Below, piece by piece: positions 46,171-58,005 of a stretch of 64,000 nt of DNA (positions are counted from its first letter, which is position 1; each line of letters opens with the position of its first letter). A program made the position numbers and the translations under genes. The notes under the pieces are model-generated. The model was given only the letters and a program-made list of their open reading frames with translations, had not been told where the DNA came from and searched no databases. This stretch comes from Marsupella aquatica (lineage: Eukaryota; Marchantiophyta). The stretch covers positions 11,160,001-11,224,000 of the forward strand of contig OZ316898.1 of the NCBI GenBank assembly GCA_973895155.1, read 5' to 3'.

Positions 46171-46786
46171 AGCTAACAGCTTTTTGCTAAGCTGCCCCCC
46201 TAACTGTCACCAAATGTGGCTGTATCCTGTCCCCCAAACAATTTTATTTCCCACTATGTCCCATTCCGTATCTGGGTTAGTATACAGTGTACACTGGCTT
46301 AACAGTGCCACATGGCAAGGCGTGAGTGGGCTGCATTTATGTGAGTAAAACAGGGGCAAAGGTCGGGCCGTTTTGGCTCCTTGCGGGTCTCACTACTCAT
46401 GAGGGGAAATTCGGGCCTCAGTACTTGGTGATGGGAAAGTTGGGGGGCTGCTCCTCCCAAACCTGAGTACTTGGTGAGGGCGAAGTCAGGAGGGCTTTGG
46501 CTCTTACTGGGCCTCGACACTTTGTGGGGGGGTGGCCGGGCCATTTTGGCTTTTCCTGGGCCTGCGTCAACGGCCCGCCATGGGAAAGGAGGGGGACAAG
46601 GGGCAAGTCAAGGCGATTTCACCCGCAGCCCACTCACGCCTTGGCATGTGGCACTGTTAAGCCAGTGTAGGCTGTATGCTAACCCAGATACGGAATGGAG
46701 GGCATAAGTGTAAATAAAATTGTTTGGGGGACAGGATACTAAATTTGGACAGTTAGGGTGACAGCTTAGTAAAAAGCTGTTTGAGC
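46171..46786. mobile_element. foldback element with about 160-base inverted arms
   Basis: The left arm (46171-46334) and right arm (46625-46786) are long imperfect inverted repeats. Shared stretches include CAGCTTTTT, CCTGTCCCCCAAACAATTTT, CCATTCCGTATCTGGGTTAG, ACTGGCTTAACAGTGCCACA and CAAGGCGTGAGTGGGCTGC. The 290-base core is GC-rich and contains repeats of GTACTTGGTGA and GGGCCTC. There is no transposase, so it is non-autonomous, and no clear target duplication is visible. Confidence 0.85.
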
Positions 46787-49700
46787 TAAATGTGACCTGT
46801 AGACAAGTTATTGACTGCTTGCATCTGGTTTTCCATAAGCGTGTGGGTTGGTAAGTCAAGGCTTAAGCACAAACTACTACTGAAGGGCATCCTTGACAAA
46901 AATGAAACGTCCTTCCACAAAGTGGTAAGTTGTTGCTGGTGCCCAAATTACTTAGGTTGTCCTTAAAGTGCAACGTCCAATGACAGTTACTTTATAATGA
47001 CCATTTTTGTACTCATTAGGAATGGAGCAAATGATGAAAAGTCTGAAACTTTTTCAGGTGATAGATTGAACATCAGAGAACTAGCTGGAAACTTTTGAGC
47101 TTAAGCAGGGATACAAAAGTTGTCCAAATATATGCACAACTTGTCTATTATAAACTAGCATTTTACAGGTAGGGGTGCCTGGAAAAACTACTCAGGACAT
47201 CCTTCTAAAAATGTAGCATCCATCAAAGATAGCCGGTCAGTGTGAATTTTGGGTGTAGGTGAAGAAACATGTGTCTTGCTGTTCATGGGGATGGGCAAAA
47301 CAAACCCCTTGTCCAATCCACGCTGAATGTTCCTGTGCTCTATATTTAGAGAGAACATAGAGGGTTTACAAGGAAAATACAAATTATATTATATTCAAAT
47401 GATTGGATTGTATTTGTGCATTTATAGAGATGAAAAGGAACTCAGCAATAGAAATTTTCGTTTCTTGCCTTGCACTCAATCCCAAAACACGAGAAAAAGA
47501 TTCATTTGTGAATCCTTTAATATTATATTGACGGGACTCAACTAGCACTACGATAACTTTTGTCAATTACGGTATTTGAGGCGAAGATAGTACAGTATTT
47601 GTAAAGTCAGCTTAGACGTCTGCGAGTCGCAAACCCTCTTATTACGCTGTACCTCGAGAATAGAAACATTACTTTACAACTTACCCCCTCGGTCTGTGAT
47701 ATTACTATTGTTGTTGTTCTTATGATATGCGAGGCTTCCCATCGGTCCTATCCATGTCTGTACTTTTTCTGGGAGAGGAAAACAATTGTCGGAAGTGATC
47801 ATTCTCAGTTGGTTTGTTTTTAACAGCCAACACAATTTACGGGTCCAGAAACGGCCTGAGCCTGAGGCTGTGCAAAAGAAATCTAATCCGAGCTGTGCGG
47901 CTGATCATGGCAGCACGGAGCTGTAGAATCCTGTCCATCAATCAACGGGTCGATCCATCAACTTTAGCATGTCTGATACGGCGGGCAAAGACTCGGTAAA
48001 AAAAGGAAGCCTCGGCTTTTGCACTTTACAGTTGAAGGACCCGTACAACATGGATATGGCGAGAAATTCCCACAGCCCTGAAAATGAGTGACCTTCCCTT
48101 GGGGACGATCGACAGACTGAGCGAGAAAGAAAACATGGGGCAGTTTGGTAACTCCATATACGAAAACAATATCAGTCAGATGCAGGCATGCAGGCAGGCA
48201 CTAACTGTAGTACCAGATGCCGTCAATCCAAAACTGAAAAAGGCGAGAAAGATCTCTGCTAGGATCGCTGGAAAGAGGAGGAAAAGGTATGGAAAGGAGG
48301 GAGGATGCTGGGCTGTCAATCAGTGGTGGTCAGAGTTCACAATTGGTACCGGAGTTCAAATCCGAAGCTGCAGAGACTGAAAGGCAGGCTCATGTACTTA
48401 CAGTAGTTTGCTTTTCTCCTGGAACAAGCATCAGATCGACCAGCAGCTGCTGCTCCTGCAGGTCGGGCATGCAGAGCCCCTGGTCTGAAAAACCATACGT
48501 AGCTTCTGCACAGGGCAGACTGTGCAGCCTGGGGAGGTGTGAGCGTGCATCTTTGTCACACATTTATTGTGTCTTAATGTATCTGTGATGCTCCTATGTT
48601 TACAGGGTGGCCTCCGTTTTTCCGAATTTAAACGAACTTTTCATATTTTCCGGAGTAAGAAAGTCGGTGGGACATATTGAAAGGAAGGCATGATCCCGCT
48701 CAAATCTATAAAGTCGGAACCTCCGGATCCTGCTACTTTCCGAGACAGCTCAACGTCTTGGCTAGACCTTGCTTTTCAGGCAGGGCATAGACCCGGAGAT
48801 GTTGTTCTGGATTCATTTTGCAGTGTCTGATAAATTTTTTGTTGTGGGGTCCTCTCGTAATCTGCTAGCCAGGCTACACGACTGTAGTTCAAGCAGGTGG
48901 TACTACCTTTAGTATTAATTAACAGATCATCGTCACAGGCCTCGATTAGATGAATATCGGTCCCGTGTTGGAAGACTTCAACTGACACTGACTTGCCTTC
49001 ACTACGTACGCACCTGATACATGCATCTTAAAGCAGCTCACAGGAAGCAGTCCATTCATTCCGAACATGTGTCTTCAGATTGGAAGAATGTTGTTTTCAG
49101 ATCCCAAGGAAATTTCGTTTGTAATTCCCAAATGGGACAAGAAAGCTTGGGAGCAGGCTAACTGTCATTGATTACATAAATCTATGGCTGACATTCATTT
49201 ATCTGTAAGATTTGATTCCTATGAAATACCTTACATGGATATTGGCTCTTTCGGTAAATATTCACAGGAACTTAAATGTTGGGTGAAATTTACACTTTTT
49301 GACATGATTGTTGTAGAGGTGGCTTCTGATAAAATTTGGACTTGTTTCCACTGAAAAGGTTCCGTTTCCCTCCTGATCGACCAACAAATCTTGCAAAGGA
49401 GAAATTATGCTATCCCTGGTGCTTGTGATGTGGAGAACTTCAAACCAATATTAATTCACAAACGTGGGACTCCATTCGGACTCCATTCCAAAGGAACTTT
49501 TTGGTGCATTGCTGCCCCGCACCCACATTAAAAGAGCCATCGGCAGGACGGTGAAAGGTTAGTAAGAGAGAGCATGCCATTGGAATGCAAGTATGGACTG
49601 GCATGCACTCTAGTGTGCCTACGAATCTGGTATTGCAGTCCAGTCCAGTCTGGGCCGAGCAGCAGCAGCGGTAGCGGTAGCTACCCTGCCGGCCCTCCCT

Positions 49701-51580
49701 CCCTGCCTTTTCTTACCGCAACTAACTCGTACCGTTTTGGGGATTGCTTTATTTCGTTTCATCCCCTTGTACCCTAAGTTCACTACCGCTTGATCGCTTT
49801 GTAACTCTTGGTGGCGAAGAGTGTACGTTGTTCCCTAGGATCTGAACATAACCATCTAATGAGTTCAAGGGAGCAGTACCATAGTCTTGGAAAGTGCTGT
49901 CTGTACAATCAAACAAACCAATGAACGATTGAAATCTTGGCTAAATCATGGCCTGAGTGACGAGTGTTGTACCCATCTTTGTTCTTCTGAATCACAAGAA
50001 ACATGTACCCCGACGGGACTTCGAAGGGACCCGCTATGCGGCTAGCTAGCTACTGGCTACGTACTGCCTCTAGCATCTGGGTGCTTCAATATTTGGTTCT
50101 TCTCCAACCTCGTGTTCATTAGGTCTAACAAAAGACGCATACAGACAGATCGGTAGGACGCACCTGCCTGCATGGCTCTCACGCTCTCTCCTTTGCCCTT
50201 CAGAGCAGGCCTCGTCTCTCGAGTTTTATATGATTGTTGATTTCTCAATCGCGCCCGGGAAGTCTTGAAGCAGCATGGCATGGCATGGTACCGTATACGA
50301 GACCCTACTGCACGCACAGGTGTATGAGGAGGATGACCGGTGTAGAAGGCATCGGAGGCGTGGAATCAGGTGGGGCAAGCAGTAATTGACAGACAGTGAA
50401 CAGACCTCGATCCGCTCCTGCAAGCGTGTACCGGGCCGGGCAAAGAAAGTAACTTATTAGACTGAGGAGGAACATGCAGCGAGGGAGAATAATATTGACT
50501 GCTGCTGGATCGAAAAGTACAGGATTGATGAGCTAGGCAAGATGTTCACCCGGGGCTGATCTGCCCCCCCCTCCAGCTGAAACAAGCGCCAACCGAAGAT
50601 GCAAGTGGATAAGCTATGAATATAGCTGCGATCAGTCTGTTGTTGGGCCCTGTGCCAAACATGATTTGTCTGAAGAGGCCGGGAGGTCCTCGAGGAGAAG
50701 GAAGAAGAAGAGGAGCTAATAAGAGACCTAAAACTTAGGACTGGTTAGGATGACTGTAAAAGGTATTCCAGGTTACATACAGTACCTGACATTCTGGTTG
50801 CTTTCCATGAATGGAACGATGGCAGAAAAAAAGGCAGGGCAGGGCAGGGTCTGATCCTTGTATGCTATTCTAGCTACCAAAAGAACGACCAACGAACAAA
50901 GTAGACCTCGGAAAGGGCTCATAATTTACAAAATGGCCTGACTGACTTGCCATGCTGCTGCTGTCTGAGCTCCGACTGCCTCCTCCTCACGTTCATTCCT
51001 TTTGCGTGGGAACACTGATTTAGCCGACATGGGGAAAATTAGTTGACGAATTAGTAACAGGTAGCAAATCAGATCTCAGTTCTACGCATGTATGTATTGG
51101 AAAAGTCATGGGCAGGTGCCTGTTCAAGCTAGCAAGCATTTGAGGAGAGCTGCTGGAACCTGCAGCTGCAGGATCCCGGAGAGCACTACAAACTACCAAC
51201 CGGGCCCACTTTGCCCTCGCGAGTAAACCAAAAGAGCGACGAGGCTTTAATATCTAGACAGCCCACTGTAGATGTGTTGGCATGGACAATTGATAGGTCG
51301 GGAATGCCAGCAGTGGTCGAAAATTGCCATGTCGTTCGCATTAAAGTTTCCGTTCGAGATAAGCAAATGCCATGTCGTCGACCGTCATAGCTGCTTACTG
51401 ACAGTCCCTACCCGACCTCACTTCGAAACTTGCCGGAAGAAAAGCCTAGCTAGTGTAGTTAAACGATGTAGTGTAGTGAAAACAGTCCTAGGAGCGCTGC
51501 AATAACCTCGATCTTTCACAACATTGGTCTAGAAAGAACGGTCGTTCACGGCTCTACTAAGACAATGTACTGTAGCTAAG
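46787..51580. other. intergenic region, no supported gene
   Basis: Short open frames only. There are short GC-rich stretches near 48.4 and 49.7 kb and a TGGCA/CATGG-rich patch near 50.28 kb. No RNA gene or mobile element could be recognised. Confidence 0.45.
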
Positions 51581-52145
51581 GGGCACTTTACAAGACGTCG
51601 GGGGCGTTTGCTTCCTTTTCTACCAAAGCTGAGCCCGCAGCAGTTTCACATGCAAAAAACAGTATACCGGGGTTAATAGAGAATTTAGAAGACTTTTATT
51701 ACCCGGGTTGATAGAGAATTTAGAAGACTTTTATTGCCCCCGACGTCTTGTAAAGGGAACTCTGGCCAGTGTAGCTAGAATCATTGACTAGAAGACAAAC
51801 TTGGGATCCACTCCACCTGAATCTTTGGCTAATGCTGGCTAATCTTTGGCTAATGCTGGTTCCTGTGGGTCCGCATTTATTGAAAACTGCCCATAATAGG
51901 AATGGACCAAGCGGCCGGATGAAGGGACCTTCAACGGAGGTGGTCTAAAATTCTGGACAAAAAAGAGCTCCACCTCGGCAAAAGTTGGGCCCCACTGAAG
52001 TCCATGTAGGATCGGCAGAATCAATGAGCAAAACTGCCCCCGACGTTTTCTAAAGTGAACTCCAGCACTATCTCCCCAATGGATGGCCCGGATTGGATCT
52101 TGGATGTCAGAAAAGTGAACGAACTGCCCCTGACGTCTTGTAAAG
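51581..52145. repeat. recurring GCCCCCGACGTCTTGTAAAG motif, both orientations
   Basis: The motif occurs inverted at 51583-51606 and direct at 51736-51757, framing about 150 bases that contain a 41-base tandem duplication (GATAGAGAATTTAGAAGAC, near 51676 and 51717). Diverged direct copies follow at 52036-52058 and 52135-52145. The outer pair forms a short inverted-repeat unit. Confidence 0.75.
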
Positions 52146-55100
52146 CCACCCTAATAATTAGGCGCGTGATCGATCTAGTTCTATCTGCAACCAGGGAATC
52201 GGTTGTCTTTCTTGCCCGTCCGTGCCCCTTATTAGTTTCTTCATGGATCCTTCTTGAGATTTTCACTTAGTCGTTTCGTCTCCTTTCGCCAATTTCTATG
52301 AGTCTGTAAGGTCGCTTACTCGGCTATGTGGCCCAGATTCGGTTCCTACGGACAAAAAGACTGAAGTATTTGGGGGTCTCATAGGTCCAAATTTCGTAGT
52401 ACTTAATTTCAACAAAGAGTGAACTCTGCCACTAAAACACGCAGAGACAAGAGTCGACTATAACATGACTCGGCAGGTTTCCGAGTCCCACCACTCCGCT
52501 GCGCATGTGGACTGGCCCCCACCACTCGATCTCTCCCTGCAGGCGACAAAACTCTCTTCAAGGGTACCCCCGGGACTGGTGTCCGCACAGCACGCCCTGC
52601 ACGGGTACCTATGTACCGCCAATCTCCTCATAGGGGGTCACGTACAGTTTCCTCGCCAAGTACTTTAATAATTTCCACGGTCTGTCGGTAGTATGCGGAG
52701 CAAAATATCAAATGCTTCAAGACTGTCTTGAAGAAGCAACTTACAACCACAACCAGAATACCAGAGACCACGCTAGCTGGCAAGAAATTGGAGAAAAAAA
52801 TGGTCTCACTGGTAAATGTACGATATGCATGATGGGGATTGCAGCGCCATCGACTGACGACTCAGCTCCGTGTGACATATCTTAAGCCCACTCGTCTCCT
52901 CGTGAAATGAGCAAATTCAGATTCATTACGATAGTTTTTTCCCTGGGCTTTTCGTGATGCTTCTGTTAGTTCATACACACGTAGTGCTTATCCATGTATG
53001 TACCTTACTTCTGTCATCTTCGACGACAATATTCACAATCATCTGCTACCTTGCGGTTCTCGCAGGTCCTGGTCCCAGACACAAAGTTCCTTGGTCCATT
53101 TGTGAGGGTTGGGAGCATCTTCATTCCAACCGATGCAAATCAGTGCATGCATTTTACACCACGGGTCCGGGAATCAAATGCGCAGCCAAATGCTAACGGA
53201 GATTTGGCCGAGAGGTGGATTCAGATATCAGAATTTTACATGTCATGATTGAGACTACCTCCAGTCGCCTATATTAAAGACAAGTTATTGTGCACCTACC
53301 ACCAGCGGAAATAGCTACGTACTCAGGACGTACAATAAGAGTCCTCGCTTTTTGAGCTCCCACGTTTGTTATTTGGTTGCCCACATGCGGGGAGACTCCC
53401 AGCTCGTATACTTCCGTATGCTTCTTCCCCTGTTTTCTACTGTAAAGTTATAATCTTCTTGAGAAAGCGAACCTATGTTTAGAAATGTAGAAATTTTCAA
53501 CCTCAACTGCGATTGTAGACAGTGGGTGGCTTACAAGCAACCAAAAAATGCGAAACTTGACTGTGCTCGATCTGCGAAACTTAGATATTTCATTATGTTT
53601 CTCTCTCAATACCGATGCCCCTTGTACCATCGGCTTTTATTACAATGTGGAACTGGATATAATTGATATAGGAAGGAATGAATGGAGATGCAAAATTCGA
53701 GGAGGAACTCCTGATCACGGTAACCCAAATTTAGTTTGAACATGGCCTCGATCGTTGACGGCATTTCACTATCTGGTTTTATTTGCTTTGGAAATCAATC
53801 CGACGAAAATGAAATTGCAAATGATATGCTTCGTCCCAGTTCTCATCTCTCATTGTTTATGATAAAACTCATCTCAGTACGATTATATGGAATTTTGAAA
53901 GTAAAGATAATTGTTTAGAGGCCAAAAATAGGAAGTGCCCCCGGACGACAGTAGGATGATCCAAACCGAGAGTACTTGCTGCAGAAGATTTGGGACTTTT
54001 ATCGGAGAAAACTATTGGCGGGGATATTCTTCTACATCCTTTAGTATCTGTCACCCAGTCATCCGGAAATTGGGCTAACTTACAATGATTACTCAGAAAA
54101 ACAATCACGGTTAGCCGAGTCACCTACTACACACCTTATTTAGTTTATACGACATGATGCAGGCCGGTCAGATTCGTGTTGACCAGGCGATCTGGACACT
54201 TTCTGTTACCGTAGGCGTGGCGGGGGAGCAGGCAGGAGCAGCAATGCTGACTCTTCCAAAATACCATTTTCAATCGAAGGTAATCGATTAACCAACAGAG
54301 ACATTTCAATCAATCAAGTTCCCCTCCCAGCTTACAAATCCCACACCCCCCTGTTCCCCAATTTGGTGCCGCCCTTCGTGGCGCGTCGTCGTCACCAGTG
54401 GGGTCAGGACGGACGCCGATCACATCCTTCGCTCACCCCCGAAAGCACACGCTGTGAACTCATCAGCTCTTTCTGGACCTTCCCCCGCCGGGACACACCG
54501 TTTCTGGCCCAGAATTTCCCATCGCTTGGCTGGGGATAATGTTGACCTTTCTGCAGCCTCTTCAATAATTCCCAAATTTCGTATCAAAAATATTGCATTC
54601 ACACCAAAAGCCTTGATCTCCTCTCACTCAATTCTTTCTCATCACCAGATGATTGAGTGGCCGCACAGGCCTCTTCCAGTCAAGCCGCAAAGCGCCAGCC
54701 AGCCCAAAACTCCATCCAGTGATCCAGGCCGGACAATCGCCCCCGCCCTTCCACCCCCCTCTACGCCCTCTAGGCACTGGTCTAGGCCTGGTCGCCTCTA
54801 GGTTCCATGGCTCACATTCTAGTCGCTCTCCCCTCCGCCCCTGCCCCACCACCTCACCATCTCCACCACCCCCACGACCAGCAGCACCGCCCCCGCGATC
54901 TAATCCCCGCCCGCCCCCGCGATCTAATCCCCCGGCCGCCCCCCTCAAATTCCAACAGTAAGTTCTATCGATCTACACTATCATCATCATCATCATTCCA
55001 CTGTATAATTATGCAGGGGTTGAACATTCTCTACCTCCGCGAATGCCGCGAGAGTCGCTGACCGCGACCGAGACTCCGGAGCCCTTTCGGTTGGGGAATG

Positions 55101-57434
55101 AACGGTAAAAAGGGAGATTCTGGCGTGTGGCCGTACGGCAAAGCCTTCGAGCATTCCGGGGGTCTGGGAGAGGACGGCGTGTTACAACTGGAGACTGACT
55201 GACAGACTGACTGACTGACTGAATGGAACAGAGTCAGTCGGAGACTCGGAGTACAGTACCGTAATTATTAGACTGTAGAAAAGACATTCAGCACAGTTGC
55301 AACTCAGACTACCTACGGCGGCCGACGGTGGAGCGTACCTTGAGTACGGCCTCTGGATTCCTCACCGTGCCGTGCCGTACCGAGCGGCCCCGTCATGACT
55401 CCGTCCGTTGTCGGGCCGTCGAGTCCAGTGACTCCAGCCCAGTCGACTACTGTGAAAACAGTATCCACTAGTCCACTACTACAACTCTGCTACAAGAGCC
55501 CAGCGTTGTTCTGCCGGGGTGTTTTGCTCTTATATACGAAAGTCCGACTACACTACTTCTTAGAAGGCTGGTTAAATTCACAGGGGTTACCCAGGGTTAG
55601 ATTTCCGTGACACTTAGCCATGGTTAGGCACTAAGTCCAGTCGCACTAAGTCCAGTCCAAGGATTATAGAGTAACGGAAACCACTCCTGAATTGTTTCCT
55701 TTCCTCCCGTGATGCCACAGAACCCCAGGGCTAGTCTGGCATGGGGATTCTAAAATTCTCGCTGAAATTTGAATGAAAAATAGAGTAAAATGCAAGTGGC
55801 ATATAATGACAGATGAGACTTTTGTTGTGTAAACTCAATAGAATGGTTCAAAAACCAATTCTCCGGCCTTGTGCTCGGGAACTCTTCTTCACTTGGGGGT
55901 AATGGGCTGTGATCCCCCCCCCCCCTCTTGGGGATGGATCCCTACACCTCATTTCCCAGGAGTTTGCTAGGGTGGTTAGAGGCTAGACTCCCCAAGACAA
56001 TTAACCATGGTTGAACTGTATATGGAGTGACAGGACTCTACTTCATAGCAGTTTGGTTTCAAAGGAGCTAGCTAGGGTTACTAGATTGTCTGTGGAACTA
56101 ACTATGGTGGTGAGTTTGGGTAAGGGACTAGAGAGGAAAGGGGCCCTCGTTTATTACTCATTTGTTACTGCACCACTTTCTGACGACTTAAGATATCCTT
56201 TCTACCTCAGAACTTTCAACCAAGTTGTAGTAGTGGACAAGTTAGAGCCTGCTAACTTGGTGGCTTGGGTTAGAACCTTGTCCTGCGCTCATTGCTTGTC
56301 CAATTCAGCTCCCAATGTGTGAAAGTTTTGCAGTACCTGATGTGCATTATGTGTGGTATGTGCAAGCCCAGTGGGCCCAATAGGTTTGGGGTGGCTTTGC
56401 ATACATAGGGAACAATGTGGGCCGTTAGTCTCTTAATATGCCACGCGGTATTGTTGCAGGTAACCTTTCATTTGTCTCTGGGGCCGTACAGACAGAGGGA
56501 AGTAGTGTTTGTTCAGGAGCCTTGCTTTGCTCAGGAGTTAGGAATAATTTATTGAGGACTTCTGCTTACGTAGGGGGTATATAAGTGTCGAAAAAGTTGT
56601 TTCAGATTTGAGGTCATCTTTTAAAAGTTAAAATCATCTAAATTCAAAAACGAAGCGGCCAATATGGACCACAAGTTTGTAAGCACAAATTGCACTCGTG
56701 CACAGCTTTGCCGGCTGTGCAACTCTCCTTTTGGGTCTAGTTTCCCTTTTAGCTTCCCACAAAAGAGAACATTGTTCTCTTGCATAGGAGTCAATTAGTG
56801 TGAAGTAAACTTTGGCAGCTCAAGTTTCTCTTACAGCAAAAAACTATTTGCTACACCTCTTAATGAAATTTTGATTTTTGAGGGAACGAACATCTATCAA
56901 ATTTGTAATAATGTATAATTTCCTGCGAATTTCCTGGCCACTCCACCCTTGTGTGCAAAACCATTCAGGCCTTCTGCCCTAACCACCTGTCTCATGCAAG
57001 ACAATAACAAACCTTATCGGAGTTACTCACATTGACTTTTCTTGGTCATTGGAGTTAGCATTGTGGGGAAGCAAAGGTCAGCTATGAACTGTGGGTAGAG
57101 GTTACCATTTTAATAGGGCATCTCAAGCATTGGGTTTGGCGATCATCCTCTGCCCCCATAGGAAGCTGTTAACATGAGTCGGTAACAGTTCTCGACTGCC
57201 ATTTTAGGCAGTCCATAACTTTTGGCGGACTATTGGACTAACATACTTTCCAGTGGGATATTACTTGTCAGGTAGTTAAATTCAGACGCCCTTATACATG
57301 CATGTGCTCTCAATAAGAGAGTTATATATTTGCAATGGAGGTAGCTGGGAATGGTGGGCGGACCATTACCTCTTTAACAAATGGCTGCTCATGAAGGGCT
57401 CCCCACTCCCACCCACCAAATATATATCTAAAGA
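52146..57434. other. intergenic region, no supported gene
   Basis: 54.6-55.0 kb is strongly C-rich with proline-rich open frames on one strand and Gly/Arg-rich ones on the other, typical of low-complexity DNA. A GACT-type microsatellite lies near 55192-55222 and a 12-base poly-C run at 55914-55925. Confidence 0.45.
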
Positions 57435-58005
57435 AAAAACAACAACCACAAGCCCCCTAAGCCGCTCAACTTCTCAACACACTCAGAACAGTACTGCTAG
57501 TGTCTAGCCACACCTATCTAAACCAGGTAGATCAACTGCTGGGACCTCAAAATCTTAAAATGGGTAAAATAGTTGGGAATAAATACTATAAGAGAGAACA
57601 TACCCCACTATATAGACCTTTGTTCAGTTTCCTGTCACCAAAACCCTTTGTGGAGGTTGGCTATGATTGGTGGCTGAACTATTCCCATTTTTTAAGACAC
57701 ATTGTCTTTGGGCTCTCAACCCTCCAGGTCCACACAAAAAAACCTTGGCCCTAAACTACCAGTTTTGGTCTCCAGTCTTGAGTGTGTGGACAACATTTTG
57801 TGTGTCCGCCAGTCTTTTTCCAGGAAAACACTCTTGACTAGCATAACAAATAGATTTGAGACACACTAACGTAGATAATGTAGATATAAGCTCTCCCGCT
57901 TCCATCCCCTCGGCCCGCCCCGCCACCCCCCCCCCCCCCAAAGACAAACAGAAAACAACCACAAGACCTCTAATTCACTCAACTTCACAGCACTAGCGGT
58001 AGTAG
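57435..58005. repeat. pair of related segments about 510 bases apart
   Basis: About 57440-57505 and 57950-58005 share ACAACCACAAG, then CTCAACTTC and an AGTACTGCTAGTG-like end. The second is preceded by a 14-base poly-C run (57926-57939). Confidence 0.5.

Noticed and set aside
52994-53248. 84-codon open frame with a varied, protein-like composition
   Set aside because: No recognisable motif and no flanking exons; not enough to call a gene.
54420-55061. Proline-rich (plus) and Gly/Arg-rich (minus) open frames
   Set aside because: Low-complexity C-rich DNA opens all frames; no ordered domain or splice-consistent extension.
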